A stretch of 64,000 bases of DNA, taken from assembly GCF_030546805.1 (NCBI RefSeq), contig NZ_JAUOPC010000016.1:48799-112798 (forward strand). Direction: 5' to 3'. Origin of the DNA: Cyclobacterium sp. 1_MG-2023. Its GTDB lineage: Bacteria > Bacteroidota > Bacteroidia > Cytophagales > Cyclobacteriaceae. The position numbers were made by a program, and so were the translations under genes. Below the pieces are notes generated by a model. It worked only from the letters and a program-made list of their open reading frames with translations, ran no database searches and had not been told where the DNA came from. Below are positions 27,376 to 36,971 of this stretch, piece after piece; position 1 is the stretch's first letter; every line of letters begins with the position of its first letter.

Positions 27376-30093
27376 TTATAATGGTATTTTGTATTCGTAA
27401 AGTTTATCTCCAAAAAGGGTCACCAAAGTATAAGCATTGTCGCTACCCGAAAAGTGGATCCAAAGGCTCTGACTAACGCTTATCGGCTTCTGGTTAATTA
27501 ACTGGCCTTTGGCATTATAAAGATAGGCGAATTCCTGAACCTTATCTAAAACGGCAAAAATCTCATTCGCCTCTCCAAAAGAAAAATATTTATATTCCAA
27601 ATCGTTTGATGGAATGCTCATTTCAAACAGTTGTTCCTCATTCGGCCGAAGCACCTTGAGTTTGTTGTACTCCTCTACTACCCATACATATTCGCTTTTA
27701 CTTTGATCATTTACTAGGCTAAACTTAGTATCCGTATCAGGACGGAGCAGTTGGTTTCTATAAGTAATTTCCCCATTAAAATTTAACTTTAGTACCTCCC
27801 CTTCCTCATTTATGGTGACAAGTTTAGAAGGCTCATTGTTGTTTCCTTCTTCAATGGCGTACCCTGTATTTACACCGTTTCCAAGGAGTATTCCTCCTCC
27901 TACCCTCAGCTCTCCTCGGCGGTTGTACAGGTTTAGCTTGCCATTGGTATGAAGGCTTATCATAAAGTCTCCCAAATCGGCTTCCCTATGGTGGCTCGGT
28001 AAATAACTGAGCGGCCCACTATTATTGTCATTGGGATTCCAGCCGTCCAATACATTGCCTTTCTTGTCATATAAAAACAAGTCCCCGTCCGTAGTGGCTA
28101 CAAAAAATCTGTAATTTCTGTTATTGTCGTAATCCAATACGTTCAAATGCGCTATTTCTTTTTCCGCTTCTACAGGGAAGGGGTATCCAGGCAGCAAGTT
28201 CCCATACCTATCCAAGGCATAAATAAAGTCTTTGGTTGCAAAAACAACCTGGAGCTTACCATTTTTATAATAGTCTATTTGATGTACATCACCCACGATT
28301 GCTCCCGGAATTTGTTGTGCGAAGACCTTCTCTCCTTCCTCACTAATCAAATGGATAAAATGATCCTCATCCTGAACCAAGAAATCAGTGCTTTTGTCAT
28401 TAAAATTCCGAATGCCGGAAGGCCCGAATATGAGCTGCTTACCAAAGTCAGTACTATTAGATTCGGAAAGGACCAATTGCTTGTTGGTATCTGCTTCTCC
28501 CAAATCAATATTTAACTTAATGGCTGCATTACCTTCTTTAAAAATTGAGATATTAAGCCAGTCGAAGGAACCAAATACAGGTTCATATTTCTGAAAAACA
28601 GGGCTCCAAGAAGGGTCGCTATTTCTAATTAAAATGGGGTAAAAACGGTCATTGTTTACAATTATCCGGACAGGAGACCCGTTATTTTGATCCTTTAAAA
28701 TATCCTTATAGGCCAGAGACTTGCCCCATGTATTGTCATTGTAATGATCTTCCAAAAGGTTTTTTACCGTCTTGAGACTATTGCCAATTATCAAATGATT
28801 GCCCGTCATGGAAATATAGCTCCTAGAAAACCCGGTGAAGTTCCCTTCAAAGACATGGGCCGGAAATTCTTCTATATCAAGCATAAATATTTCCTTGCCC
28901 ATGAAATATTCTTTGAAAAGTTTAGTACTATCATTCTGACTCACTTCTAAGGCAAATTTCTCCAAATTTTGGTACCTGCGTTCAGTGTTTTCAGGATTAA
29001 GCAAAAGAATTTGATTCGGGTTTTTATCAAAAAGATTCTCCTCAAGCACCATGGTTGCTTCTCCCCCCAACCCATTGATAAAATCTTGTATTTCTTCACT
29101 TTCTTCCAGCGTTGTTGCAACCAGAGGCCTTGGATTAAAGGCCCTATTTGGTACTTGTTTGAACCCATTAAAATTGGGAAACAAATACCGCGTAATCCAT
29201 GCCGCCCTATTGCTAATGACCGGAGCAAAAGAAATTCCACTTGGGGTTTCCCCTACAGTTTCTATTGTACCGGATTCCCCTTCGGTAAAAAATTGACCAC
29301 TAAAAGATATGGATGAATCCCTAAAGGAAGGAATTAAATTAGCAGACAGTTTATTCTCTCTTAATTTTCGCAACAATAATTCCGCATTGTTGGCAGTCAA
29401 TTCATTTACCAGAGCAGCAAAACCTTCCCCAGAAAGTCTCAATACTCCTTGGGGATTCAATGGTTTAGAAGGTTGAAACAAATGAGGATAGGATTGCTTG
29501 AAGTTTTTCAACTCAAGGGATTTGGCATACCTTATTCCATCTTCTACCAAAAACGAAGTATGGCTTCCCATAAGCACATTCTCATAAAGGGCGAATGTAA
29601 AGGCCTGCGATTCCGTCTCAGTTTGTATTTCGTAAAGCTCTACCCCACTGTAAAGCCTCCTTTTCAAACCATTACCCCCTTGGTTTGGGCTAGGCTTAAG
29701 TTTTTCAATAAACTCTAAAAACTGCTCATCGTTGAATGCTACGGCAATTAAAAAACCAAAGGCGCCCTTTCCTGTGGGGTGTAAAGAAAGCCTAAACCGC
29801 TGGCCCTTGAGGTATTTGTCAAGATTACCATTTTTACCGGTGACACTGTCTAATAAAATTAGTTGAGACTCCACCGTTGCCAAGGCAGGGATATTGTGAA
29901 GTTTTTCCCAAACAGGCTGGTTGACCAAATTATTCCAATAGCCTACCGGATCATTTGTCTCAAAAACAAAAATGGCATTTGGTGGAATAACTTCCATACC
30001 ATTTAATTTGGAGTCAAAAAAATCGCTCTTTATCAGCAAAAAGCCGAGAAATCCAAACACCAAAATTAATAAAATTACCAGCAGATTTTTCAA
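27376..30093 (-). CDS. Large envelope protein, DUF3352-like with beta-propeller C-terminus
   Basis: A 905-residue protein with a short cytoplasmic start and one membrane anchor or uncleaved signal (residues about 3-22). Residues about 35-540 resemble DUF3352-type proteins (PPNAIFVFETNDPVGYWNNL near the start, then repeated alpha/beta segments). The C-terminal part (about 570-900) shows beta-propeller-like blades (YALDRYGNLLPGYPFPV, LFLYDKKGNVLDGW, LNLYNRRGELRVGG) of the PQQ or FG-GAP kind. I do not know its function. It is co-directional with the MscS gene just downstream, suggesting a shared envelope role. Confidence 0.75.
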   Translation of the reverse strand: MKNLLVILLILVFGFLGFLLIKSDFFDSKLNGMEVIPPNAIFVFETNDPVGYWNNLVNQPVWEKLHNIPALATVESQLILLDSVTGKNGNLDKYLKGQRFRLSLHPTGKGAFGFLIAVAFNDEQFLEFIEKLKPSPNQGGNGLKRRLYSGVELYEIQTETESQAFTFALYENVLMGSHTSFLVEDGIRYAKSLELKNFKQSYPHLFQPSKPLNPQGVLRLSGEGFAALVNELTANNAELLLRKLRENKLSANLIPSFRDSSISFSGQFFTEGESGTIETVGETPSGISFAPVISNRAAWITRYLFPNFNGFKQVPNRAFNPRPLVATTLEESEEIQDFINGLGGEATMVLEENLFDKNPNQILLLNPENTERRYQNLEKFALEVSQNDSTKLFKEYFMGKEIFMLDIEEFPAHVFEGNFTGFSRSYISMTGNHLIIGNSLKTVKNLLEDHYNDNTWGKSLAYKDILKDQNNGSPVRIIVNNDRFYPILIRNSDPSWSPVFQKYEPVFGSFDWLNISIFKEGNAAIKLNIDLGEADTNKQLVLSESNSTDFGKQLIFGPSGIRNFNDKSTDFLVQDEDHFIHLISEEGEKVFAQQIPGAIVGDVHQIDYYKNGKLQVVFATKDFIYALDRYGNLLPGYPFPVEAEKEIAHLNVLDYDNNRNYRFFVATTDGDLFLYDKKGNVLDGWNPNDNNSGPLSYLPSHHREADLGDFMISLHTNGKLNLYNRRGELRVGGGILLGNGVNTGYAIEEGNNNEPSKLVTINEEGEVLKLNFNGEITYRNQLLRPDTDTKFSLVNDQSKSEYVWVVEEYNKLKVLRPNEEQLFEMSIPSNDLEYKYFSFGEANEIFAVLDKVQEFAYLYNAKGQLINQKPISVSQSLWIHFSGSDNAYTLVTLFGDKLYEYKIPL

Positions 30094-30134
30094 TAGGCTA
30101 TTGTCTTTTAATGTTTATCAACTACTATCAAAAC

Positions 30135-30168
30135 AACAAAAAAATCCCAACTATTCAAAGTTGGGATT
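30135..30168 (-). terminator. Intrinsic terminator after mdh
   Basis: On the minus strand, AATCCCAACT-TTGAAT-AGTTGGGATT forms a perfect 10-bp stem followed by seven T (complement of 30138-30144). It ends the mdh transcript 25 bases after the stop and before the 905-residue protein gene. Confidence 0.92.
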
Positions 30169-30193
30169 TTCATAAAAAAGGTTAATTATTCAA

Positions 30194-31132
30194 TTATTTG
30201 TTACCGATTTTATCCAAAACCGACATCACTTCTTTCACATGATTTCTAGAAACTTCTAATAATGCTTTTTCATCATCATTCAAGTCCAATTCAATCACTT
30301 TCTCAATACCATTTTTACCAAGGATTACCGGCACCCCTAGATAACAGTCATCAATTCCATATTCTCCTTCAAGCTTAACACATACAGGGAATACTCTTTT
30401 TTGATTTTTTACAATCGCTTCTACCATTTGAGCAGCAGCAGATCCGGGAGCATACCATGCAGAGGTACCCATCAACTTCACAAGTTCTCCTCCTCCGGAT
30501 TTTGTTCTAGCGATAATCGCGTCTAAAGTATCCTTATCGATCAATTCAGTAACAGGGATACCTGCAACTGTAGTGTATCGAGGCAATGGTACCATGGTAT
30601 CTCCATGTCCCCCCATCAATATCGCTTGGATTTCTTTAGGAGAGATATCAAGTGCCTCAGCCAAGAAAGCCCTATATCTTGCTGTATCTAGGATACCAGC
30701 CATACCAATCACTCTTGTTCTTGGTAATTTAGAAACGATATGCGCTTGGTAAGTCATTACATCCAATGGATTGGAAACGATGATGATAATGGCCTCAGGA
30801 GAATGTTTAATCACATTTTCTGTAACCATTTTCACAATTCCTGCATTGGTTTCGATCAAATCATCTCTGGTCATGCCCGGCTTACGTGGTAAACCTGAAG
30901 TAATCACCACCACATCAGATCCGGCAGTTTTAGAATAATCATTTGTACTCCCGACAGTCCTGCTATCATACGCATTGATAGGGGCTTTTTGCCAGATGTC
31001 TAAAGCTTTGCCTTCAGCCACACCTTCTTTGATGTCTACTAAGACAATTTCCTCTGCTATTTCTCGGTAAGCCAATACATCAGCACATGTGGCACCAACA
31101 TTTCCGGCTCCGACTACGGTTACTTTTGTCAT
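30194..31132 (-). CDS. mdh: Malate dehydrogenase
   Basis: A 312-residue NAD-dependent malate dehydrogenase of the lactate dehydrogenase-like type. It converts malate to oxaloacetate in the citric acid cycle. It has GAGNVGATCADVLA (residues 8-21) for dinucleotide binding, with LVDIKEG after the second strand, where the Asp favours NAD over NADP. The substrate Arg residues are in LPRKPGMTRDDL (82-93) and DTARYR (149-154), and the catalytic His176 is in GGHGDTMVPL. It is a single-gene unit with its own terminator. Confidence 0.96.
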   Translation of the reverse strand: MTKVTVVGAGNVGATCADVLAYREIAEEIVLVDIKEGVAEGKALDIWQKAPINAYDSRTVGSTNDYSKTAGSDVVVITSGLPRKPGMTRDDLIETNAGIVKMVTENVIKHSPEAIIIIVSNPLDVMTYQAHIVSKLPRTRVIGMAGILDTARYRAFLAEALDISPKEIQAILMGGHGDTMVPLPRYTTVAGIPVTELIDKDTLDAIIARTKSGGGELVKLMGTSAWYAPGSAAAQMVEAIVKNQKRVFPVCVKLEGEYGIDDCYLGVPVILGKNGIEKVIELDLNDDEKALLEVSRNHVKEVMSVLDKIGNK

Positions 31133-31218
31133 CTTTTATAATCGATTTAGATTAATGTTTTATCAAAATTTGCGCTAAGATATTAAAGAATGTGCTTTAT
31201 ATGAAGGAAACCTTATAA

Positions 31219-31734
31219 TTATTCAAACATCTGTCCAAGGTTAAAAAAACCATAGGACTTCTTGTAAGAAGAAAAAAGCTGTTGATTTCTGCGGTCATAG
31301 AAGGTGGCCAGAGAACTCATCATTTTAGCCTTTATCTTTTGATTGCTGTGAAAGATATCCAAGACAGCATAATTTGGAATCACCCATAACACAGCCTCCT
31401 CTGTGCTTACTATAGCCGTATAAATTCTTTTGGAGTTTTCGAGTAGGGAATTTTCCCCAAAAGGCTCCCCTTCATTAATTTTAATAATGGTTTCAAAATC
31501 CGTTCGGATATCGATATTGAGGGTTACTTCACCTTTTTCAAGGATATACAGTGCCTGACTGGGATCATTTCTAAAAAACACCACCTCATCTTGCACATAT
31601 TTTCTTTGGTGAATAGCCGGCAGGAATTGCGACATCTCGTCAAAAGTTAAATGCGTGAAAAACTTGACTTTTCCTAAAAAGGCGAACTTCTTTCGCTCTG
31701 ACGGACTATAGGTTTTCTTAAAAGGATTTTTCAT
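31219..31734 (-). CDS. Stand-alone cyclic nucleotide-binding domain protein
   Basis: A 171-residue protein consisting almost only of one CRP-like cyclic nucleotide-binding domain (about 25-145). It has the beta-roll strands VVFFRNDPSQALYILEKGEVTL and the phosphate-binding cassette-like FGENSLLENSKRIYTAIVS, whose Arg matches the usual ligand contact. No helix-turn-helix or catalytic domain follows, so it is not a transcription factor of the CRP type by itself. Its start overlaps the end of tilS by 17 bases, so the two are co-translated or coupled. The ligand and partner are unknown. Confidence 0.8.
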   Translation of the reverse strand: MKNPFKKTYSPSERKKFAFLGKVKFFTHLTFDEMSQFLPAIHQRKYVQDEVVFFRNDPSQALYILEKGEVTLNIDIRTDFETIIKINEGEPFGENSLLENSKRIYTAIVSTEEAVLWVIPNYAVLDIFHSNQKIKAKMMSSLATFYDRRNQQLFSSYKKSYGFFNLGQMFE

Positions 31735-33058
31735 TGTTTAGTTTTTTAACATAAAACACCTTCTTGGTTCTACTGCTAATTTTGAACCTGTCATCAATTC
31801 TTAAGCCCACTAGCCAAACGATCTTGTCACCGGAACACATAACCTTCACTTCATTTTTTTTAATTAGTGGCACTTTTTTGTCGATCAAAAAATCACTTAC
31901 CTTCTTAAAATTCTGCATCCCTAAAGGCATGAATTTATCCCCTTTTTTCCAGTTTCTCAAGACCAAAGGGAATTCCAATAAATCAAAATCCAATAAGGCA
32001 TTTTGAGCTGAACGATCCAACACTGCTGCCTTATTTAGTTGGGAACAACTGTACCTTTGCTTTCCTCTCAAAGCAAAACCATCATCAGCAAAGCCTATTT
32101 CGATACGATCAGCCTCCTCTGTTTGTTTTCCTAAAATCAAACAATCCCTATCGATATTTAATAACCAGCCTTCTGAAAGAAATTGTCTACCTGCCTCTTG
32201 ACGTTCTACAGCATACAAGATATCCTCTATCTGCGCATATACAAAACCTTTTTTTCTCAACCAATAAAAAAGCAATGATGATTTTCCCGGTAAGCCGACC
32301 AAACTTGAAAATGGCAGCACCTCATACCCTTCTTCTGAAACAACATGTTCATTGACCCAGAGGTCGAAAAAATGAAAAAATGCCTTTCCTGTGTCTTTCA
32401 GCCTGTCAAAGCTATATTGGATTAATTCAGGTCCTTTTGGGTCAAATTCAAGAAGCAAAGGCAAAAATTTATGCCTGATAAAGTTTCTTTTATAAATGGT
32501 TTTGGCATTGCTCTGATCTTCTCTCCATTGCAGCCCATTGCTTTCCAGATAAGTCTTTATTTCATTCCTAGAAAAGGGAAGCAATGGCCTTCGAATAAAA
32601 TCTCTTTTACTACTCATGCCATATACACCTTCTATTCCTGTTCCTCGCAACAAGTTGAGCATTACGGTTTCTATTTGATCATCAGCATGATGGGCAACTA
32701 ACACCCCATCAGTCTCTAAACAGGAATTGAGTTCCTTAAACCAACTGTACCTTAGCTCTCTTGCCGCCATTTGCAGAGAAATCCCATGGTTACCCATATA
32801 GGCATGGGTGTCAAAAGCCTTGGTGTGCACAGGTACACCCAGTTGCCTGCCTAAGTTAATTACGAAAAGCTCATCCTCATCACTAGCTACTCCACGCAGT
32901 TGAAAATTACAATGTGCTATTGAGATTTTAAAGCCGGCCTTAGTAAGCAAATGGGCTAAAACGACACTATCCACCCCACCACTAACCGCGACAAGATAGG
33001 GCAATTGCACATCTAAAATTTTATTTTTGCGTACATGATTGATAAATCGTTCCAGCAT
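31718..33058 (-). CDS. tilS: tRNA(Ile)-lysidine synthetase TilS
   Basis: A 446-residue enzyme that converts C34 of the CAU-anticodon tRNA-Ile to lysidine, so that it reads AUA. The PP-loop ATP pyrophosphatase motif SGGVDS is at 26-31. The middle has HCNFQLRG, HHADDQIETVMLNLLRGTG and the RPLLPFSRNEIKTYL segment, and the C-terminal TilS domain (about 370-446) includes LVLRNWKKGDKFMPLGM. It diverges from the OstA-like gene with about 50 bases between their starts. Confidence 0.95.
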   Translation of the reverse strand: MLERFINHVRKNKILDVQLPYLVAVSGGVDSVVLAHLLTKAGFKISIAHCNFQLRGVASDEDELFVINLGRQLGVPVHTKAFDTHAYMGNHGISLQMAARELRYSWFKELNSCLETDGVLVAHHADDQIETVMLNLLRGTGIEGVYGMSSKRDFIRRPLLPFSRNEIKTYLESNGLQWREDQSNAKTIYKRNFIRHKFLPLLLEFDPKGPELIQYSFDRLKDTGKAFFHFFDLWVNEHVVSEEGYEVLPFSSLVGLPGKSSLLFYWLRKKGFVYAQIEDILYAVERQEAGRQFLSEGWLLNIDRDCLILGKQTEEADRIEIGFADDGFALRGKQRYSCSQLNKAAVLDRSAQNALLDFDLLEFPLVLRNWKKGDKFMPLGMQNFKKVSDFLIDKKVPLIKKNEVKVMCSGDKIVWLVGLRIDDRFKISSRTKKVFYVKKLNNEKSF

Positions 33059-33081
33059 AAACCAAAAGTACTATTTTATAT

Positions 33082-33089
33082 TAATTTTG
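33082..33089 (+). promoter_or_regulatory. Candidate -7 promoter box for the OstA-like gene
   Basis: TAATTTTG fits TAnnTTTG and lies 18 bases before the ATG at 33108. No clear -33 TTTG is seen at the expected distance. Confidence 0.4.
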
Positions 33090-33107
33090 CCTCGGAAATC
33101 AATTCGA

Positions 33108-34715
33108 ATGACAAAAATCAAAATTATTTTATTTTGCATACTTACTAGCTTGGCCCTATCAAAGGCAATGGCTCAGGAAAATAATGGTCGCCTAGAAATC
33201 CTACAAGCTGACTCACTTTTGGGTGGGGAAGGTTTTGAAAGGTTAATCACAGATGTAATAATGAAACACAAAACTTCATTGATCTACTGTGACTCTGCAC
33301 ATTTTTATTCTGAGGAGAACCTTGCCAAACTTTTCGGTAATGTGAAAATCGATGACAAACAAGATTCAGTTACCGTTACTAGCCGCTACGCAGAATATGA
33401 TGGCGACACCCAGCTGGCTTTGTTGAGAAACAATGTGGTGCTGGTCAACGAAGGCACCACCCTATATACCGATTTCCTTGATTATAACAGAGCCACAGGC
33501 GAAGCCATCTATTTCAATTCCGGAATGGTCAAAGACAGTACCAATGTTTTGACCAGTGAAAAAGGGCTGTACGAAACACAAATTGAAAAAATAACTTTCA
33601 ATAAAAAGGTGGTCTTGGAAAATCCTGACTACACCATGAAATCAAATACGCTGTATTACTATACCACCACAAAAATTGCAGAAACTGAAAAGCTTACCAA
33701 CATCCTTTCCAAAGATGGCAATAAGCTGAATGCCCAAAAGGGAAGTTTTTATGATACTGAAAATAAAATTTTCCGCTTTTATGATGGGGATGTAGAATCC
33801 GAAAACAGTATTGTGTACGGGGAGACGCTTTTCTTTGACGAAAAGTCCCAATACTATGAAGCCAAAAAGAATGTAAGTATCCTAAACAAGGAAAGAAATG
33901 TAGAAGTATTTGGTGATGAAGGAAAATATTGGGAGGAGAGGCAGTACTCTGAGGTTTATGGAAAGGCATTGGTAAGGAAATATTTTGACGCAGATACCTT
34001 GCTTATGATTGCCGACACCCTTATCACTCAAGACGGAGAGAATGCTGAAGAAAAGTATACCCTAGCCTATCCCAACATGCGTTTGATTAAATCTGAACTG
34101 GCAGGGCGATCTGATTCTATGGCTTATATTTATGCCGATTCAACTGTTCACTTGTATTCAGATCCGGTACTTTGGAGCAATAAAAGTCAAATCACAGCTG
34201 ACAGTATTAATTTCTTGATTTCCAATCAAGAGATAGATCGGGCATTATTAAAGGACAATGCTTTTGCTATCACCAGAGACACCATAGGAAACTTTAACCA
34301 GATCAAGGGAAGAAAGATGACCGGGTATTTTATAGAGAGCGAAATGGACAAACTTGATGTAGAAGGAAATGGAGAGTCCTTGTATTTTGCGGTAGAAAAT
34401 GACACCACAATCAAGGGTTTAAACAAATTGTTGTGCGGTAGAATAATCATGGAGTTCAAAGGGGGAACTGTCTCTAGGATTAGCCATACCATAAAACCTG
34501 AAGCATCCTTTACACCACCGCATTTATTTGAAGAAGGGGATCAAAATTTAGAAGGTTTTTCATGGAGGTCTGACGAAAGACCCAGTCGAAAAACTATAAA
34601 TGACTGGAGAACACCAAAAATAAGGGACAAAAACCGGTATAGTTTTTTTGATGAGCCTGATGTTATGCTCCCTTACCCTGAGAATGATGAACTACAAATT
34701 ATTACCGATAATTAA
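33108..34715 (+). CDS. OstA/LptA-like envelope protein
   Basis: About 535 residues from the ATG at 33108, which gives a good signal peptide (ILFCILTSLALSKAMAQ). The frame is open further upstream to 33039, but that would extend into the divergent promoter. The N-terminal half shows repeated short beta-strand units of the OstA/LptA beta-jellyroll type (FGNVKIDDKQDSVTVTSRYAEYDGD, ALLRNNVVLVNEGTTLYTDFLDYN, and so on). The C-terminal half has a second series. The family is linked with carrying LPS across the periplasm; Bacteroidota carry such long OstA-like proteins. The exact role relative to LptA or LptD is not decided by the sequence. Confidence 0.85.
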   Translation: MTKIKIILFCILTSLALSKAMAQENNGRLEILQADSLLGGEGFERLITDVIMKHKTSLIYCDSAHFYSEENLAKLFGNVKIDDKQDSVTVTSRYAEYDGDTQLALLRNNVVLVNEGTTLYTDFLDYNRATGEAIYFNSGMVKDSTNVLTSEKGLYETQIEKITFNKKVVLENPDYTMKSNTLYYYTTTKIAETEKLTNILSKDGNKLNAQKGSFYDTENKIFRFYDGDVESENSIVYGETLFFDEKSQYYEAKKNVSILNKERNVEVFGDEGKYWEERQYSEVYGKALVRKYFDADTLLMIADTLITQDGENAEEKYTLAYPNMRLIKSELAGRSDSMAYIYADSTVHLYSDPVLWSNKSQITADSINFLISNQEIDRALLKDNAFAITRDTIGNFNQIKGRKMTGYFIESEMDKLDVEGNGESLYFAVENDTTIKGLNKLLCGRIIMEFKGGTVSRISHTIKPEASFTPPHLFEEGDQNLEGFSWRSDERPSRKTINDWRTPKIRDKNRYSFFDEPDVMLPYPENDELQIITDN

Positions 34716-34933
34716 ATCGAATTACAGTACATCTTACATTTTTTTGAAGTTTCGGATTCCGGAGAAAATTTTCCAACGGTGATTTGTGAAAAAAATTTTA
34801 TCATTGTTAACATTTTTTAACCCAAACCTACCTATAAAGTGGAACCAATTTGGTATTTTTATACGTATATACTTCTAAACGAGGGAGAAAATCTTTGTTA
34901 ACGAAACAGGAAATTTATTGAACTAGACTTTAC

Positions 34934-35647
34934 ATGAAATTATTTTTATCACTTTTAATCACCTTACAGTTGTTTGCGCTACAGTTTGTAGACGCAAGAC
35001 AAGTTCGTGTGTTGAGTGATAAAATTGAATTCAATGGTAAAGTGAACACCACCCAAAGAAAAACACTTATCCTACAAAACGATGCCAAAGAAAGTGCCAC
35101 CTATTATCTTCGCTACTTGCAAGGCAATGTTGGTTCTTCACAAAACATTCTTATTTGTATCGGCGATAACTGCTTTGACCCGAGAAAGGATCTTTCACAG
35201 ATTAGGTTTACACTTGAGCCCGGGGAAGTCACTACAAATATCTATATAGAATTTGAGTTGGGTATCACAGCCACCAAAGGAACATTTGATTTACATTTCT
35301 TCAACACCTCCAACAACAGGGATGCGTTTATAGTTGAAAATGTTTACAATGTAGTTTCTGATCAACCATCAGATAATTTTAGTCATAAAGATGTGGACTT
35401 GGATGAAATCTATCCTAATCCAAGTGTAAGAACTGCACAGTTGGATTATAAAATTAAAAACTCGAGCGCGAATGTTCGCGTAGTGATCAATAGTTTCATA
35501 GGGAATCCCATTTATGATTTTAGGCTCGATCCTTCACAAGAATCTTTGATAATCCCCGTTACAGACCTGAACCCGGGTACTTATTTCTATACTTTGATCG
35601 TTGACAATAAAAATATTGTCACTAAAAAACTCTACGTCAAAAGATAA
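34934..35647 (+). CDS. Secreted protein with type IX secretion C-terminal tail
   Basis: A 237-residue exported protein. The signal peptide at 1-21 ends near FVDA. The N-terminal beta-sandwich domain (about 22-150) has a Cys pair (ICIGDNCFD) that may form a disulfide. The C-terminal domain of about 75 residues is a Por secretion tail: it begins EIYPNPSV, has VVINSFIGNPIYDF, and ends DLNPGTYFYTLIVDNKN...KKLYVKR. This tail directs export across the outer membrane by the type IX system found in Bacteroidota. It lies 65 bases before bamD. The cargo function is unknown. Confidence 0.85.
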   Translation: MKLFLSLLITLQLFALQFVDARQVRVLSDKIEFNGKVNTTQRKTLILQNDAKESATYYLRYLQGNVGSSQNILICIGDNCFDPRKDLSQIRFTLEPGEVTTNIYIEFELGITATKGTFDLHFFNTSNNRDAFIVENVYNVVSDQPSDNFSHKDVDLDEIYPNPSVRTAQLDYKIKNSSANVRVVINSFIGNPIYDFRLDPSQESLIIPVTDLNPGTYFYTLIVDNKNIVTKKLYVKR

Positions 35648-35672
35648 GTATAGGCATTCACGTAGAAACCTC

Positions 35673-35704
35673 CTTGATAACCAATTATTAATCCATTATA
35701 TTTG
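35673..35704 (+). promoter_or_regulatory. Candidate promoter for bamD
   Basis: TTG at 35673-35675 and TATATTTG at 35697-35704 are 21 bases apart, matching the Bacteroidota -33/-7 pattern. The ATG follows nine bases later, implying a very short leader. Confidence 0.5.
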
Positions 35705-35712
35705 CAGGTCAA

Positions 35713-36639
35713 ATGATAAAAGCACACCATTACATATTAATTTTCTTTGCTTCTCTGCTAACTTTTAGCTGTGGCGAATTTTACAAACTAGAGAAAAGTA
35801 CCAATTGGGACGAACTTTATGAAGCAGCTAACCGCTACTATGATGAAGGGGAGCACAACAAAGCCATTATTCTATATGACCGGGTATTACCTGTAATCAA
35901 AGGAAGTGGTAAAGCAGAATTGGCAGAATTCAATTACGCTTATGCTCATTTTAGAACCAAAAGATACATTGAAGCGGCAGAATATTTCAAAACTTTTTTT
36001 GACACCTATAATCGTTCTCCATTGGCCGAAGAGGCCTTGTTTATGAATGCTTATTCATTGTATTTGGATGCACCTGATTTTAATTTAGATCAAAGGAGTT
36101 CAAAAGAGGCAGTAAATGCGATTCAGTTGTTTATGAACAGATTTCCTGAATCTGATTCTTATGAGCGTGCAATTTCAATGATTGATGTTCTCCAGAAAAG
36201 ATTTGAAGAGAAAGCATATACCGAATCAAAAATGTATTATCGCCTTACCGAAGGTTTATTTCCGGGCGATTTTTACAGGGCTTGCATAGTCAATTTCCAG
36301 AATTTTGCTAAATCCTATCCCGATAGTGACTACAATGAAGAACTTGCTTTCAAATTGGTAGAAGTAAGTGCGGCATATGCAGAAAGAAGTGTTTTCGATA
36401 AAAGAGAAGAAAGATTTGAGCAATCGCTTGGCTTTGCAGATGATTTTAAGAAAAAGTATCCGGAAAGCGAATACGTAGAAGAAGTAATAGAAATTCAATC
36501 TGAAGCCAAGGAGAAACTTGATGACCACTATGCCTTAAAGGCTCAGTATGATGCCAGAACCGCAGAGGCGCTTAAAAGGAGAGAAGAAGAACAAAAAAAC
36601 CAAGAAGCTACAGAAGCTTTAAAAAAAGTAGGCAATTAA
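35713..36639 (+). CDS. bamD: Outer membrane assembly lipoprotein BamD
   Basis: A 308-residue lipoprotein with lipobox LLTFSC (Cys20), followed by TPR-like helical repeats. Repeat-type motifs include ANRYYDEGEHNKAIILYDRVLP, ELAEFNYAYAHFRTKRYIEAAEYFKTFFDTY and EEALFMNAYSLY. BamD is the essential lipoprotein of the BAM complex that folds beta-barrel proteins into the outer membrane. It is longer than the E. coli protein (about 245) because of a charged C-terminal coiled tail (about 265-305). The next genes, rpoZ and coaBC, form the usual Bacteroidota cluster. Confidence 0.92.
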   Translation: MIKAHHYILIFFASLLTFSCGEFYKLEKSTNWDELYEAANRYYDEGEHNKAIILYDRVLPVIKGSGKAELAEFNYAYAHFRTKRYIEAAEYFKTFFDTYNRSPLAEEALFMNAYSLYLDAPDFNLDQRSSKEAVNAIQLFMNRFPESDSYERAISMIDVLQKRFEEKAYTESKMYYRLTEGLFPGDFYRACIVNFQNFAKSYPDSDYNEELAFKLVEVSAAYAERSVFDKREERFEQSLGFADDFKKKYPESEYVEEVIEIQSEAKEKLDDHYALKAQYDARTAEALKRREEEQKNQEATEALKKVGN

Positions 36640-36652
36640 AAACCGATTAAAT

Positions 36653-36970
36653 ATGGCAATCAATCAGTCAATTATTACAAGAGATTTGGACAAAGTAGCT
36701 GAGAAATCAGGAAACCTTTACCAGTCTATTTTCACTATCTCTCAAAGGGCAAAGCAAATTTCATCTACGATGAAAGAAGAGCTAAACAATAAACTTTCAG
36801 AATTTGCTTCTACGGTAGACAACCTTGAGGAAGTATTTGAAAATAAAGAGCAAATTGAAATATCTAAATTCTATGAAAGAATGCCGAAGCCAAGTACTCT
36901 GGCAATGGAGGAATTCATGGAAGATAAAGTAATGTTTAGATTCCCTGAAGAAGAGGAAAGCAATTCATAA
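36653..36970 (+). CDS. rpoZ: RNA polymerase omega subunit
   Basis: A 105-residue protein of the RpoZ/Rpb6 family. Residues about 8-60 contain the omega fold (DLDKVAEKSGNLYQSIFTISQRAKQIS), including the conserved short helix that contacts the beta-prime subunit. The acidic C-terminus is typical of the Bacteroidota form, which is usually annotated only as Rpb6-like. It lies 13 bases after bamD and one base before coaBC. Omega helps assemble RNA polymerase and may take part in ppGpp responses. Confidence 0.88.
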   Translation: MAINQSIITRDLDKVAEKSGNLYQSIFTISQRAKQISSTMKEELNNKLSEFASTVDNLEEVFENKEQIEISKFYERMPKPSTLAMEEFMEDKVMFRFPEEEESNS

Positions 36971-36971
36971 C

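Noticed and set aside
28147..28515. 122-codon plus-strand frame opposite the DUF3352-like gene
   Set aside because: Antisense shadow of a long coding region with no independent signals.
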